From contig DAJPGA010000001.1 of the NCBI GenBank assembly GCA_025992895.1, forward strand, positions 186,001 through 250,000: a DNA stretch of 64,000 nucleotides, in the 5' to 3' direction. How positions within the stretch are numbered: the first letter of the stretch is position 1; each line of letters opens with the position of its first letter. The stretch comes from Veillonellaceae bacterium (GTDB taxonomy: Bacteria > Bacillota > Negativicutes > Veillonellales > Dialisteraceae). Made by a program: the position numbers and the translations under genes. Shown in pieces: positions 39,201-45,781 of the stretch. The notes under the pieces were generated by a model. It ran no database searches. It was not told the origin of the DNA and saw nothing but the letters and a program-made list of their open reading frames with translations.

Positions 39201-39499
39201 TCCGAACCACTCAGGGAGACAATATTATGGCTGCCCTGCCCCGTATAGTCTGAGCCGAACAATACATATGTATTGCCAGATGATGCACTGCCCTCTATTT
39301 TCGAGATTTCACCTTCCGTAAACGATCCGTCCTCATTCGAAAACGTCCCTGTCTTCAGCGTGACAGCACCCGTCTCCGGATCAACCGTCCCTGCCGTAAT
39401 CCCTGTCACCGTCTCCGCCATAGCCGGAGCCCCGCTGAAGCCCAGACTGAACAGTCCCGCCATGACCCATACGGCCAATGCACTGCGCTTCTTTCCCAT
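33218..39499 (-). CDS. Giant monomeric autotransporter (type Va) adhesin, AT5
   Basis: 2093 residues from the ATG at 39499 (MGKKRSALAVWVMAGLFSLG...PAMA). GGAAGGAG lies eight bases upstream, so the open frame before it is not used. The passenger (about 1700 residues) has N-rich, YGGY-containing repeats. Residues around nucleotide 37740-38040 include a 228-bp in-frame tandem duplication (76 codons; LSDGSTASSYLYG occurs twice). The shared linker is NTLNVYTKGNSTGNLDHFQS, FYVPKGTTAGETMLTVTG and VINPDTKLLPESREAA. The barrel runs from FMPYAVVGGSDMRYETGSHV to VGIGHKF. Acidic and tyrosine-rich composition is marked. Function beyond surface exposure cannot be read. Confidence 0.93.
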   Translation of the reverse strand: MGKKRSALAVWVMAGLFSLGFSGAPAMAETVTGITAGTVDPETGAVTLKTGTFSNEDGSFTEGEISKIEGSASSGNTYVLFGSDYTGQGSHNIVSLSGSDTTLSPGVSNGNVSGIAASYVPGAYYTSQYGSTHEITLDSSVKDANRNILSITDGAVVDDDLANGSYYFTNFAGGVSEIGTANDNKVIVENAVLKGNTSIVGGRSQTIAKNNSVVLTNAGSDGTSCRWTVIGGAAELSGVDADIEGAAYDASTLDESQMMASGNTVTISSDAAMTGTAAAYNRVIGGAGLGNVTGNSVKVNWDEGAESQAASSAKTSIAQADGGIAGIDTSTGDYNTDDYYLIGNAENNTVYLNNVTVTGIETVGRYNTYYDSGAVNGGLAYGIAGVNGASGNTVYLANSTVNSAAYGGYMYAENRGDLVTDTDANTAAVTLPITVNSADSEITVTTPLAASAGVNNNALHVIKSTLTGGSAGGMMNADDLTDLSGNTVVSVNNNGITLSDGSTASSYLYGAYLETGSIADLSDEAKVGLDGNSIEMTGESSVSRNMFGAYLETDSITDLSGEAKVSINDNSITLSDGSTASSYLYGGYLTTDSIANISETSGISVNGNHVSVQDSTVKSTGSSNRIYVNGGYLYAGDITGFSSENVTVSDNSVTAVSSTLGATVYGGYFETTEHEKGVDDTASADAISVSGNKVTLLDTYVDGDNVYGGYGVIDNNTAASVVLSPVNVNNNTVDISFDTLMDTMALYYVYGGYTSLGNADNNSVSISGIQAENGSNILTIYHNVIGGNSSYGYYGGNAEGNKVSLKNVDFYQAVYGGKVGTDFVADPDKGLAGISGVSGNTVDISDSVFNGFEDNNYVYGGYLRVGSLPDGGTAEETEDGIKVTYTSDNKTISYILPKASSPGVNHNTVTLTNLKNERKNIGLNVYGGKEEYVSGEEAFDSVTANDNKVTVSSTLDQASVYGDVYGGAVAEGDADRNIVSITGEWLSQEEGPASNITVTDVIGGSAGYKETLQERCLLGNAEGNTVTLENVQAETVYGGKAQGTFVNGASGNKVTMVNSTASASLFGGYLSLPDWLYLPTISDSDGAQSVTYEEDYYGAYTTYTHTVESAASAGANNNIAGVSYDLETAADYREAVGGFAEVGSANGNTLVMEGRQLDDGTNMTIDAGDYSDESLVLVPGMDVAAAGGAAYMGTANENTLALTNTTLKNNVAGGLVGITLAADDDEWYYKTYELFMVDTVQANENKTLLTDVLTEGSSISVYGGYVAPTAATALTPVQEDDEWVLQARENASANENILQIVQTVDKDASYKDVLGGTTLYGEANGNQVIIQGTEKGRITAAHVAGGYTGGTHADSNTVSLANAEVTGSIIGGTTVLSTQKTVYGYDEDGYVDSTTPYTSALSFAAEGDQSAKGNIVSLANVSGGLVLGGMVMQGTAEGNAVTLAGGSQAGDVYGGISGIGEAKVNTVTISGSTAENVYGGAAGILGTDSASIRSALKSSLPVLEYDEKNNGYYGAEIDPDVGYISGTTFENIAVVPDAEESAISASGNTVNMVSGTVESIYGGYAADSLMDEAAAEPTEEEAAETAYGIMSDEEGEGTTYESGAASDNTVNYYGGTVSQNIISGYSQSGEANNNTVNLYSGMLSLLGNLYGGYSESGSEGSGNTLNVYTKGNSTGNLDHFQSLNFYVPKGTTAGETMLTVTGQADVSGAVITADPSGIESLKPGETVGLIHSDNDIIAENTTYGLIGDNHITDENFISYTMDIAKQDSNNIVIYIPENSKGVINPDTKLLPESREAATAALKNSASIVTDSAFGAAASAWDESGNGGTQFMPYAVVGGSDMRYETGSHVSVTGLAANVGFVKREKKDGRTDTVMPFFEYGRSNYASHLDNGARGDGKQHYTGAGILFRRDQAGGLYYEAAASAGYMKGDFHGRIGSMNARYESGTPYISAQAGLGKVYTRNRDTYDIYGKFFWSHLASDSASIVNQKGTTQYDFDSVNSYVTRLGMRWTRNFDQVRSLYAGIGWDYEFDNEARASYKAYSTPSPSMKGSSGFFELGWKSKIDDTHPWGVDVKATGWAGKEKGATYYVGIGHKF

Positions 39500-39671
39500 A
39501 TTCAATTCTCCTTCCCAAACCTTTGGAGCCTCGCAATCCGGCCATACACGACGCCGAATCCTCTCCAACCCTATAGCCTTCCAAGAGAAATCATTACACT
39601 GTCCTGCCCGTTTCCCATACGAAACAAGACTTTGTCTACCATATTATATAATACGAATTTATTTTAATGAA

Positions 39672-39690
39672 ATATTTTCGTTATAATATT
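39672..39690 (-). promoter_or_regulatory. TTATAACGAAA motif and -10 upstream of AT5
   Basis: Minus-strand AATATTATAACGAAAATAT about 180 bases before the AT5 start; a TATAAT follows 28 bases downstream of the motif. The AT1 copy has TAAAAT at 27 bases. Confidence 0.4.
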
Positions 39691-39724
39691 TAATAAAATA
39701 ATTAATACTTAAATAAAAATTTTT

Positions 39725-40258
39725 GAGGGTAGAAGCGAAGAATTGGGGAGGGAGGAAAGGAAAGAGTGGCATTTCACGATAAGCAAAGCATCCTTCTTAC
39801 TGCCAAATCCCGGTTTTCTGGTTTCGTCAGCGTAGTCTGTCAACGCAAAAAGGACTCGCCTTTGAAAAGTGAGTATTACGGTAAGGTGTACCGGCTGCCC
39901 CCACGGGGGAAGTGGCGGAGCCGAAAGGGGGGTAGGAGGGATTTACGAAAGGTTTCAAACAAATAAGCGCAGAGCTCTTTCTTTTATACCTTGGGAAGCT
40001 GTCCCCGTCAGGGGAAAGTGGCGCGCATGCGCCGAAAGAGGTGCATTTACGATAGGCGAAGCATCCTTTTTCGCGGCAAGGCCGCGGTTTTCTGGTGTCG
40101 TCAGCGCAGTCTGACAACGAAAAAAGGACTCGCCCTTGAAAAGTGAGTACTACGGTAAGGTGTACCGGCTGCCCCCACGGGGGAAGTGGCGGAGCCGAAA
40201 GGGGTGCAGTTCACGCGGCAAGGCCGCGGTTTTCTGGTTTCGTCAGCGTAGTCTGACA
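39725..40258. repeat. Dispersed repeat block with internal duplication
   Basis: Two near-identical modules within the block (about 39810-39930 and 40085-40205): CTGGTNTCGTCAGCG, AAAAAGGACTCGCC, TGAAAAGTGAGTA, CGGTAAGGTGTACCGGCTGC, CCCCACGGGGGAAG, GTGGCGGAGCCGAAAGGGG. A third copy is in 26560-26680. No gene is seen. Confidence 0.7.
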
Positions 40259-40259
40259 A

Positions 40260-40292
40260 TTTAAAAAGGACCCTCGACGGGTCCTTTTTAAA
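40260..40292. terminator. Bidirectional terminator after AT6
   Basis: Third copy of the TTTAAAAAGGACCC / GGGTCCTTTTTAAA palindrome, 36 bases after the AT6 stop. Confidence 0.88.
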
Positions 40293-40327
40293 TCCACTCG
40301 TTCTGCACGAGTTAAATACCTAGTGAA

Positions 40328-43300
40328 TCAGAACTTATGGCTCACTGCTGCATAGTACGTTGCTCCTCTTTGTTTTCCGGCCCAGCCTGTGGCTCTGAGG
40401 TCTATGCCCCATGGATGTGTCTTGTCGATCTTGCTTTCCCAGCCTAGTTCGAGGAAGCCGCTGCCGCCTTTCATGGACGGGCTGTCGGTCCTGTATGTCT
40501 GGTAATATGCGCTGGCTTTTCCGCCGAATTCGTAGTCCCAGCCGATGCCTGCGTAGAAGGCGCGGACGGTGTCGAAGTTTCTTGTCCATCTCAGGCCCAG
40601 TCTCGTGACGTAGGAATCGACATCACCGAAGTCATACTTCGAGCTGCCGAAGCTGCTTTTCAGGGTGACAGAGTCGCTGCCAAGGTGTGTATAGAAGAAT
40701 TTGCCGTAAACATCATAAGTGTCGCGGTCCCTGGTATAAATCTTGCCAAGGCCTGCCTGCGCGGCAAGGTAGGGCGCTCCGCTTTTGTACCTGGTCATGG
40801 CACCCGCAATGATGCCATGGAAGTCGCCCTTGGTGTATCCGGCTCTGAGAGCGCCTTCGTAGTAGAGGCCATCCGCCAGATCACGGCGAAGGAGGAGGCC
40901 GGCACCGGTATAGTGCTCCCGTCCGTCGCCTCTGGCTCCGTTATCCAAGTGGCTTGTGTAATTGCTCCTGCCGTATTCAAGGAACGGCATGACGGTGTCG
41001 GTATGTCCCTTATGATCGATTCTCCTGACAAAGCCGACGTTGGCGGCAAGGCCGTCCGCATCGACATAGGAACCCGTCTCATAGCGGAGGTTGTGTCCTC
41101 CGATGACGGCATAGGGCACAAAATGGTCTTTGACGTCATGGTCTTCCCATGCGGCAGAAGCAGCATCGTAGGCATCTTTGGAAATGAGATCCGCTGCGTT
41201 TTTGAGTGCGCCCACAGCGGCTTCGCGGCTTTCAGGGATGAGTTTCGTATCCGGATTCAAGGCTGGCGTGCTGTCCTCCGGCACATAAAGGACGATGGTA
41301 TTCGCATCCTGTTTCCTGATAAGCACTTTTCTTTCAAGGAAACCTGCGTCCATGGCCGTATCCTTTCCGCTCATCATGCTGTATGTGGTGCCGTCGGTCA
41401 CGATCGGATTGTCTGCCGTATGAATCAGGTTGATGACTTCTCCCGGATTCAGCTTTGTCGTGTCTTCGACGCCTGCGCGGATTGCCGCATTAGAAACGTC
41501 GGCCGTGCCGGTCACTTCAAGCATCGTCTCTCCGGCGCTTGTTCCGGCAGGGACGTAGAAATTTAATGTCTGGAAATAGCCCAGGTTCTCGATGGTATTT
41601 CCTTTTGTATAAAGGTTCAGCGTATTGCCGCGGCTCTCTGTGGTACTGTAACCGCCGTAGAGGCTAAGGAGTGAAGAAAGAATGCCGCCCGTGATGGTAA
41701 CGGTATTGTCATCGGACGTCCCGTTTTCACTGTATCCGCCGGAAAGTATGCTCTCCTCACTTCCTCCGATGGTGCCGCTCTGGATATTGACCGTATTCCC
41801 GGAGGCATCCCCCTCTTTCGTGTATCCGCCGTAAAGGCTGGCGCTGATTGTACCTCCATCCACGGTGACTGTATTTTCCGAAGCATCCCCGCTTTCAGTG
41901 AAGCCGCCATAGACGGCCGGCGACTCTGCCTCTTCTGTGCTTGTATCCTTTTCCACGGCAGCATTCGTCAGAAGGACCGTATTTTTCGACGCATTTCCTG
42001 AAGCGGTATACCCGCCGTACGTATTTCCCGTGACGGTGCTCCCGTTGATGCTCACGCTGTTGGAAACGGCATCGCCTGAAACCGTAAAGCCACCATAAAG
42101 GTCATAGGCCGTCAAGTCGCTGCCGCCGAGGCTGAGGCTGTTTCCCGAAGCGCCTTCGCTGGCATAGCCGCCGTACATGGGCGCCTGATCATCCGCCATG
42201 TTGATGACCGTGCCATTATCCTGCGTGATGGAAAGCGTATTTCCTTCCGCTTTTCCGTCCATGGTCACGCCGCCTGCAATACCGGGCATGCCGGGCATGA
42301 ATTGGGTATCTTTAGTGAGATTGGTGATGGTAACGTGATTATCCAAAGCATCGCCGGACCCATTAACGATGCCCCCGACGACGAAAAGAATACCATTACC
42401 AGTCCCGCCGGTCATTGTCACTGTATTTCCTGATGCATTTCCTGTATTTGCAGATCCGCCGTATACCATAGCAGCACCTGAATTGACCAGCGTCACCGTG
42501 TTGCCAGTGGCATCTCCTTCATTTGCACTGCCGCCTGCTACAGAGTTGATCATGCTGTTTTCCAAAGTGACCGTATTGGAGCTGGCGCTGCCTATCCCTG
42601 CCGCGACGCCGCCACTAGCATCAGGGATGGACGTATTTTTGACAGATACTGCATTGCCGGAAGCATCGCCATTTCCCGTATATCCGCCATAGGCATCGCT
42701 GACATAGGATTTATTATCGATGGATACTTCATTTCTCTCCGCATTGCCGTCAGCCGTATAGCCGCCGTACACAGCGCGCGTTGTCCCGTCAATGGAAAGA
42801 GAGCTATTGCTCATGGTGACGGTATTTTGGCTGACGTCGCCTTTTTTGGAAAAACCGCCGTACACTTTGTCCTTGACACTTACATCGTCTGTCAGGATGA
42901 CCTGATTTCCTTCTGCATTTCCATTGGCTGAATAGCCGCCTGCCACCATGCCGGCGTCAGATAGAAAGACGCCGCTGTCATCGGTACCCGTCAAGGCGAC
43001 CGTATTTCCCGACGCTGTGCCGCTTCCTGTATAGCCGCCATAAGCGCCTTCTGTCACATACGTTTTCTCCGTCATGGAAATATGATTTCCTGTGACATCT
43101 CCTGAGGAAGAATAACCGCCGTATGCTGTGCCCGCGCTCGCATGGTACGCAATGGAAAGGGTATTGCCGGAAGCTATCCCTTCCTCCGCATACCCGCCGG
43201 CCGCAATGGATGGCGATGCGGTCCCGGAAAGGGAAAGCGTATTCCCCGTGACCGTATCGTCAGAAGATGCTGCCTTTCCGCCATACGCATTGTCCGTGCC

Positions 43301-43420
43301 GGACGTGACGGTCACGCTCTCTCCCGTCACGACAGCTGCCTTTGCCGGGGAGAGTCCTCCCGCAAGACTTAATATGCCTGCGGCCAGTACAAGCCGCACC
43401 AATTTCTCATTCGTTTTCAT
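40328..43420 (-). CDS. Monomeric autotransporter (type Va) adhesin, AT6
   Basis: 1030 residues. Signal peptide MKTNEKLVRLVLAAGILSLA...PAKA, with GAGGGGGA before the ATG. The passenger (about residues 28-620) is the most regular of the set, with SGNTVTLT...VYGGYTxxGDA units of roughly 22-26 residues. The shared linker is NTLNLYTKGNTIENLGYFQT, FYVPAGTSAGETMLEVTG and PALNPDTKLIPESREAA. The barrel runs from FVPYAVIGGHNLRYETGSYV to AAVSHKF. Its linker sequence (TYSMMSGKD, ERKVLIRKQDANTIVLYVP) is closest to AT2. It is the first surface gene of the cluster in the direction of transcription. Confidence 0.93.
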   Translation of the reverse strand: MKTNEKLVRLVLAAGILSLAGGLSPAKAAVVTGESVTVTSGTDNAYGGKAASSDDTVTGNTLSLSGTASPSIAAGGYAEEGIASGNTLSIAYHASAGTAYGGYSSSGDVTGNHISMTEKTYVTEGAYGGYTGSGTASGNTVALTGTDDSGVFLSDAGMVAGGYSANGNAEGNQVILTDDVSVKDKVYGGFSKKGDVSQNTVTMSNSSLSIDGTTRAVYGGYTADGNAERNEVSIDNKSYVSDAYGGYTGNGDASGNAVSVKNTSIPDASGGVAAGIGSASSNTVTLENSMINSVAGGSANEGDATGNTVTLVNSGAAMVYGGSANTGNASGNTVTMTGGTGNGILFVVGGIVNGSGDALDNHVTITNLTKDTQFMPGMPGIAGGVTMDGKAEGNTLSITQDNGTVINMADDQAPMYGGYASEGASGNSLSLGGSDLTAYDLYGGFTVSGDAVSNSVSINGSTVTGNTYGGYTASGNASKNTVLLTNAAVEKDTSTEEAESPAVYGGFTESGDASENTVTVDGGTISASLYGGYTKEGDASGNTVNIQSGTIGGSEESILSGGYSENGTSDDNTVTITGGILSSLLSLYGGYSTTESRGNTLNLYTKGNTIENLGYFQTLNFYVPAGTSAGETMLEVTGTADVSNAAIRAGVEDTTKLNPGEVINLIHTADNPIVTDGTTYSMMSGKDTAMDAGFLERKVLIRKQDANTIVLYVPEDSTPALNPDTKLIPESREAAVGALKNAADLISKDAYDAASAAWEDHDVKDHFVPYAVIGGHNLRYETGSYVDADGLAANVGFVRRIDHKGHTDTVMPFLEYGRSNYTSHLDNGARGDGREHYTGAGLLLRRDLADGLYYEGALRAGYTKGDFHGIIAGAMTRYKSGAPYLAAQAGLGKIYTRDRDTYDVYGKFFYTHLGSDSVTLKSSFGSSKYDFGDVDSYVTRLGLRWTRNFDTVRAFYAGIGWDYEFGGKASAYYQTYRTDSPSMKGGSGFLELGWESKIDKTHPWGIDLRATGWAGKQRGATYYAAVSHKF

Positions 43421-43596
43421 AATTTAATCCCCCTCAAGCATTCCAGCGCCAGCCTCCCTCGCAGGCGAGTAATACTATTTATTTCGATACATGCAATTGT
43501 ACCCTTAACTCAAGTGATATTACATTATGCATTTTTTATGCATTTACCGATTTCAAAAGGAAATCCTATATCCAGGGCTCCATCTTTTTGCCCAAT

Positions 43597-43930
43597 CAAA
43601 AACCCGCGCTTGCGCGCGGGCTCTTGATTCTTTTCCTCGTTCATGGCGTAAGTTCTGCGCGGAGCCCCCGCTCCGTGATGCAGTTCTCCGAGTCTCCATA
43701 AAACAGGAAAAGCCCCCGATGCCTTCTTTCGGATTCCCCCCGGAAGCGGAAGAAGGGTCTTGCGTTTTGCGTGCTGCTGGCACCTTGTAAAGGCCCTCCA
43801 GCTATTGTGATCCCCCCGGCGTCTCTCTACCGGTCCGCACTTTCTTTTGCGGAAATGATGTCTGTTCCACAGATATCTGTCACCACGCCCTTCCATATGG
43901 CTTGACACAGGGCGTTTACATCCCGTGGGG
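43597..43930 (-). ncRNA. Unidentified structured RNA candidate
   Basis: Upstream of AT6 lies a GC-rich stretch inside AT-rich sequence. On the minus strand it ends in a strong terminator (CCCGCGC-4-GCGCGGG stem at 43603-43620, followed by TTTTTG). Upstream are clear hairpins: CGGAGC-4-GCTCCG (43660-43675), TCCGC/GCGGA (43834-43853), the palindrome ACAGATATCTGT (43869-43880), and ACGCCCT/AGGGCGT (43885-43915). A frame of 127 codons spans it, but the Arg/Gly-rich translation looks random. I do not recognise RNase P, tmRNA, SRP, 6S or a common riboswitch. Upstream lies a palindrome (43962-43985) with a TATAAG-like element. The RNA could be free-standing or a leader ended before AT6. Confidence 0.45.
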
Positions 43931-43961
43931 AATCAATCCCTTTACAGCCTTATACGTTTGA

Positions 43962-43985
43962 CGGATAAACTTTGATAAATTTATC
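43962..43985. promoter_or_regulatory. Palindromic operator candidate upstream of the structured RNA
   Basis: GGATAAA and TTTATCC form an inverted repeat with the nested perfect palindrome GATAAATTTATC. It lies about 30-50 bases before the presumed 5' end of the 43597-43930 RNA. Confidence 0.35.
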
Positions 43986-44419
43986 CACCTCTATATTACC
44001 ACAAGTTTTAGATATTTAAATATACCAAAAGTATATAAGTAAATAGACGTAATTCTATTAGTGGAATAATTCCCGATTTTGTTCATTCTCAGATTTAACG
44101 CGCTAAAGTATCCATTTTAAGACAGCCGTATTCTATCATTTTACAAGGTTGACATCCCTTTATTCCGCCCATGCATGACATATAGTTATACTGAAAGCGG
44201 AAATCATTTTCTAGGTGCATTCTCAATTACAGCATCCATTTTTGTGAATCAGATAATGGCCATTCTGTCAAATATACATAGCCCCATTTCCTATGGTTTC
44301 TTCGCGGTTTTTGGCGGATAACAATATAATTATAATTAATAGTTTATAATTTCAAACTATGTTTAATATTTATATTATCTGTATCTGAATCTCAATGACT
44401 TTCCGGCCCTTTTTTGCAA

Positions 44420-44535
44420 TAAAAAAAGGAAAAAGGAGCTGCTTTTATGGTGTCATCGATTGAAAGAGAGCGGTGCGCGGCCGGCAGCTCTCGGCCGCAT
44501 TGAAAATCGATGAAACCCGGGTTTCCTTCTTCCTG
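44420..44535 (-). ncRNA. Candidate small RNA with overlapping hairpins and U-rich terminator
   Basis: The -10 element TATAGT (44542-44547), placed exactly as in two other promoters sharing the same 15-bp motif, implies a start near 44535. The transcript region holds the palindrome GAAACCCGGGTTTC (44512-44525), an outer stem AATCGAT/ATCGATT (44505-44511 with 44455-44461), and an inner GCGGCCG/CGGCCGC hairpin (44477-44498). It ends in GCAGCTCC then TTTTTCCTTTTTTT. GAGCTGC in the inner loop (44484-44490) can pair with GCAGCTC before the U-tract (44436-44442), giving an alternative terminator fold. No protein frame with a ribosome-binding site is seen on this strand. Confidence 0.45.
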
Positions 44536-44541
44536 CATACG

Positions 44542-44586
44542 ACTATAACAGATGGAAAATCCAGAAGATACTATCCGAAAGTATAC
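44542..44586 (-). promoter_or_regulatory. Promoter with the 15-bp GTATACTTTCGGATA motif (copy 1)
   Basis: Motif at 44572-44586 (minus strand), then 24 bases to the -10 TATAGT at 44542-44547. The -35 position is not consensus, so an activator bound at the motif is likely. Motif and spacing are the same as at 60930-60974 and 62771-62815. Confidence 0.6.
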
Positions 44587-44599
44587 AAATGAGGAGATT

Positions 44600-44860
44600 G
44601 GGGAGGAAACCATGAACCTCTTTGAAAACCATAAAACCGGACGACCTCACCGTGCTCGATGAAACCGTTTCATATTTTAAAGCCCAATGAATAATCAACC
44701 CTATCCGTCCGGCATCAGTACTTGAGGCCGGACACCTTCCCCGTCTGGGAAGGTCAACACCACTTCCTTGCTTCGCAATGGGAAAACAAGCAAACCTCGC
44801 TTCGCTCGAAAAAGTCAGGGCTCTGGATGGCGAGGGGAGCGAGTTATGTTTCCTTCCCCA
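44600..44860. repeat. Dispersed repeat block
   Basis: Contains AAAACCGGACGACCTCACC, AATCAACCCTATCCG, ACACCTTCCCCGTCTGGGAA, ACCTCGCTTCGCTCG and a GGCGAGGGGAGCGAG element shared in part with about 60055. The stretch 43986-44420 is AT-rich with no gene that I can support. Confidence 0.55.
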
Positions 44861-44863
44861 CGC

Positions 44864-44909
44864 AAAAAGGACTGTAACAAATGATTGCATTTGTCACAGC
44901 CCCTTTTTT
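44864..44909. terminator. Bidirectional terminator after the nitroreductase
   Basis: AAAAAGGACTGTAACAAATG pairs with CATTTGTCACAGCCCCTTTTT. It lies 23 bases downstream of the minus-strand nitroreductase stop and belongs to the TGTGACAAAAT stem family also at 1338-1386 and 58201-58250. Confidence 0.85.
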
Positions 44910-44931
44910 ATACATTATATAGTAGTCTTTT

Positions 44932-45522
44932 TTAGTCTCTGACTTCGATGACTTCGTCTTCGCTCTTTCTGGCGAGCGGGCATGGGTTGTGGTTCGGGTA
45001 GCCGAATGCCATGGCGAGGACCATCTGGCCTTTGCCGAGCCATTCTGTGAGTTCTTCGTAGGCGAAGAAGATGTTTCCGATCCAGAGGCTGCCGATGCCC
45101 ATGGAGGTGGCCTGGAGTGCCATGTTCTGGGCTGCTGCGCCGATGGCCTGGACGTCGCTCAGTTCATGGATCTTGTCTGCCGGTGTCCATTCTTCTTCGA
45201 TGTCGCGGCCGTTCGGGTTGACGACGAATACGATATTGTATGCTTCTTTCATGCATTTGAGGGTGAAGCGTGAGTTGGTGTAGAGGTCCGGGCTTCCTGC
45301 GAGGACGCCTTCGCCTTTTTCGGAGCGTTCGATGCCTTTTTCCATGAGGGCGAGCATTTCATCCTTGCTCTTGCCTCTGACGACGATGAATTTCCAGGGC
45401 TGGCGGTTCTTTGCGGACGGTGCCCACATGCCTGCGCGGAGGATTTCTCTCATATCCACTTTGGAAATCGGGTTGCTCTTGAAGAATCTGACACTTCTTC
45501 TCTTGAAGATCACGTTGTACAT
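44932..45522 (-). CDS. Nitroreductase family FMN protein
   Basis: 196 residues from the ATG at 45522 (MYNVIFKRRSVRFFKSNPIS), which has GGTGG seven bases upstream; an in-frame ATG 11 codons earlier lacks one. FMN-dependent, NAD(P)H-oxidising reductase fold. RRSVRFF (about 8-14) and APSAKNRQPWKFIVV (about 35-49) are the phosphate and flavin-binding motifs. ADKIHELSDVQAIGAAAQNM and GSLWIGNIF form the second FMN contact region. The natural substrate is unknown. It is a paralogue of the divergent neighbour at 45782: both have the APSxKNxQPWKFI and GSLW motifs. Confidence 0.92.
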   Translation of the reverse strand: MYNVIFKRRSVRFFKSNPISKVDMREILRAGMWAPSAKNRQPWKFIVVRGKSKDEMLALMEKGIERSEKGEGVLAGSPDLYTNSRFTLKCMKEAYNIVFVVNPNGRDIEEEWTPADKIHELSDVQAIGAAAQNMALQATSMGIGSLWIGNIFFAYEELTEWLGKGQMVLAMAFGYPNHNPCPLARKSEDEVIEVRD

Positions 45523-45563
45523 ACTATTTCCACCTTTCATCTGACTCGGGTTCATATTTTTTA

Positions 45564-45592
45564 ATTATACACCCGGACCGTAAAAATGAAAA
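45564..45592 (-). promoter_or_regulatory. Promoter of the minus-strand nitroreductase
   Basis: TTTTCA (45592-45587), 17-base spacer, TATAAT (45569-45564) on the minus strand, 42 bases before the start codon. Confidence 0.6.
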
Positions 45593-45690
45593 AGCCCGAT
45601 ATGCAAAGTCTCTGTCATTTCCTTCCGCCCCCTTCCAAGCCGGGTCCGATACCGGCGGAATTTTATCTTATTGACTATTGGTCTAAAGAC

Positions 45691-45719
45691 TTGATTTTCT
45701 TGTAAAGAACACATATAAT
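45691..45719 (+). promoter_or_regulatory. Promoter of the plus-strand nitroreductase
   Basis: TTGATT (45691-45696), 17-base spacer, TATAAT (45714-45719). It is preceded by GTCTAAAGAC, a short inverted repeat that could be an operator in the shared divergent region. Confidence 0.7.
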
Positions 45720-45781
45720 TATCCTTATATTGTATTTAATGGAGGAGTCCGGAATTTTTCCGGTAGAAGAGGATTTTAAGA

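Noticed and set aside
5111-40000. Long plus-strand open frames (up to about 576 codons) opposite the autotransporter genes, e.g. 5111-6451, 14330-15679, 27288-28496, 33575-35305, 36782-38050
   Set aside because: They lie exactly antisense to the repeat-rich genes. Those over the AT2-AT6 barrels resemble one another only because the barrels are conserved. They lack ribosome-binding sites and have improbable Cys/Ile/Val-rich compositions. They follow from the codon bias of Gly/Thr/Ser/Asn repeats.
43525-43908. 127-codon minus-strand frame upstream of AT6
   Set aside because: Arg/Gly-rich, no ribosome-binding site, and it spans a terminator and several hairpins. A structured RNA is the better explanation.
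44447-44503. 18-codon plus-strand frame with a good AAGGAG site (MVSSIERERC...)
   Set aside because: The apparent ribosome-binding site is the complement of the small-RNA terminator, and no promoter or downstream gene on that strand supports a leader peptide.
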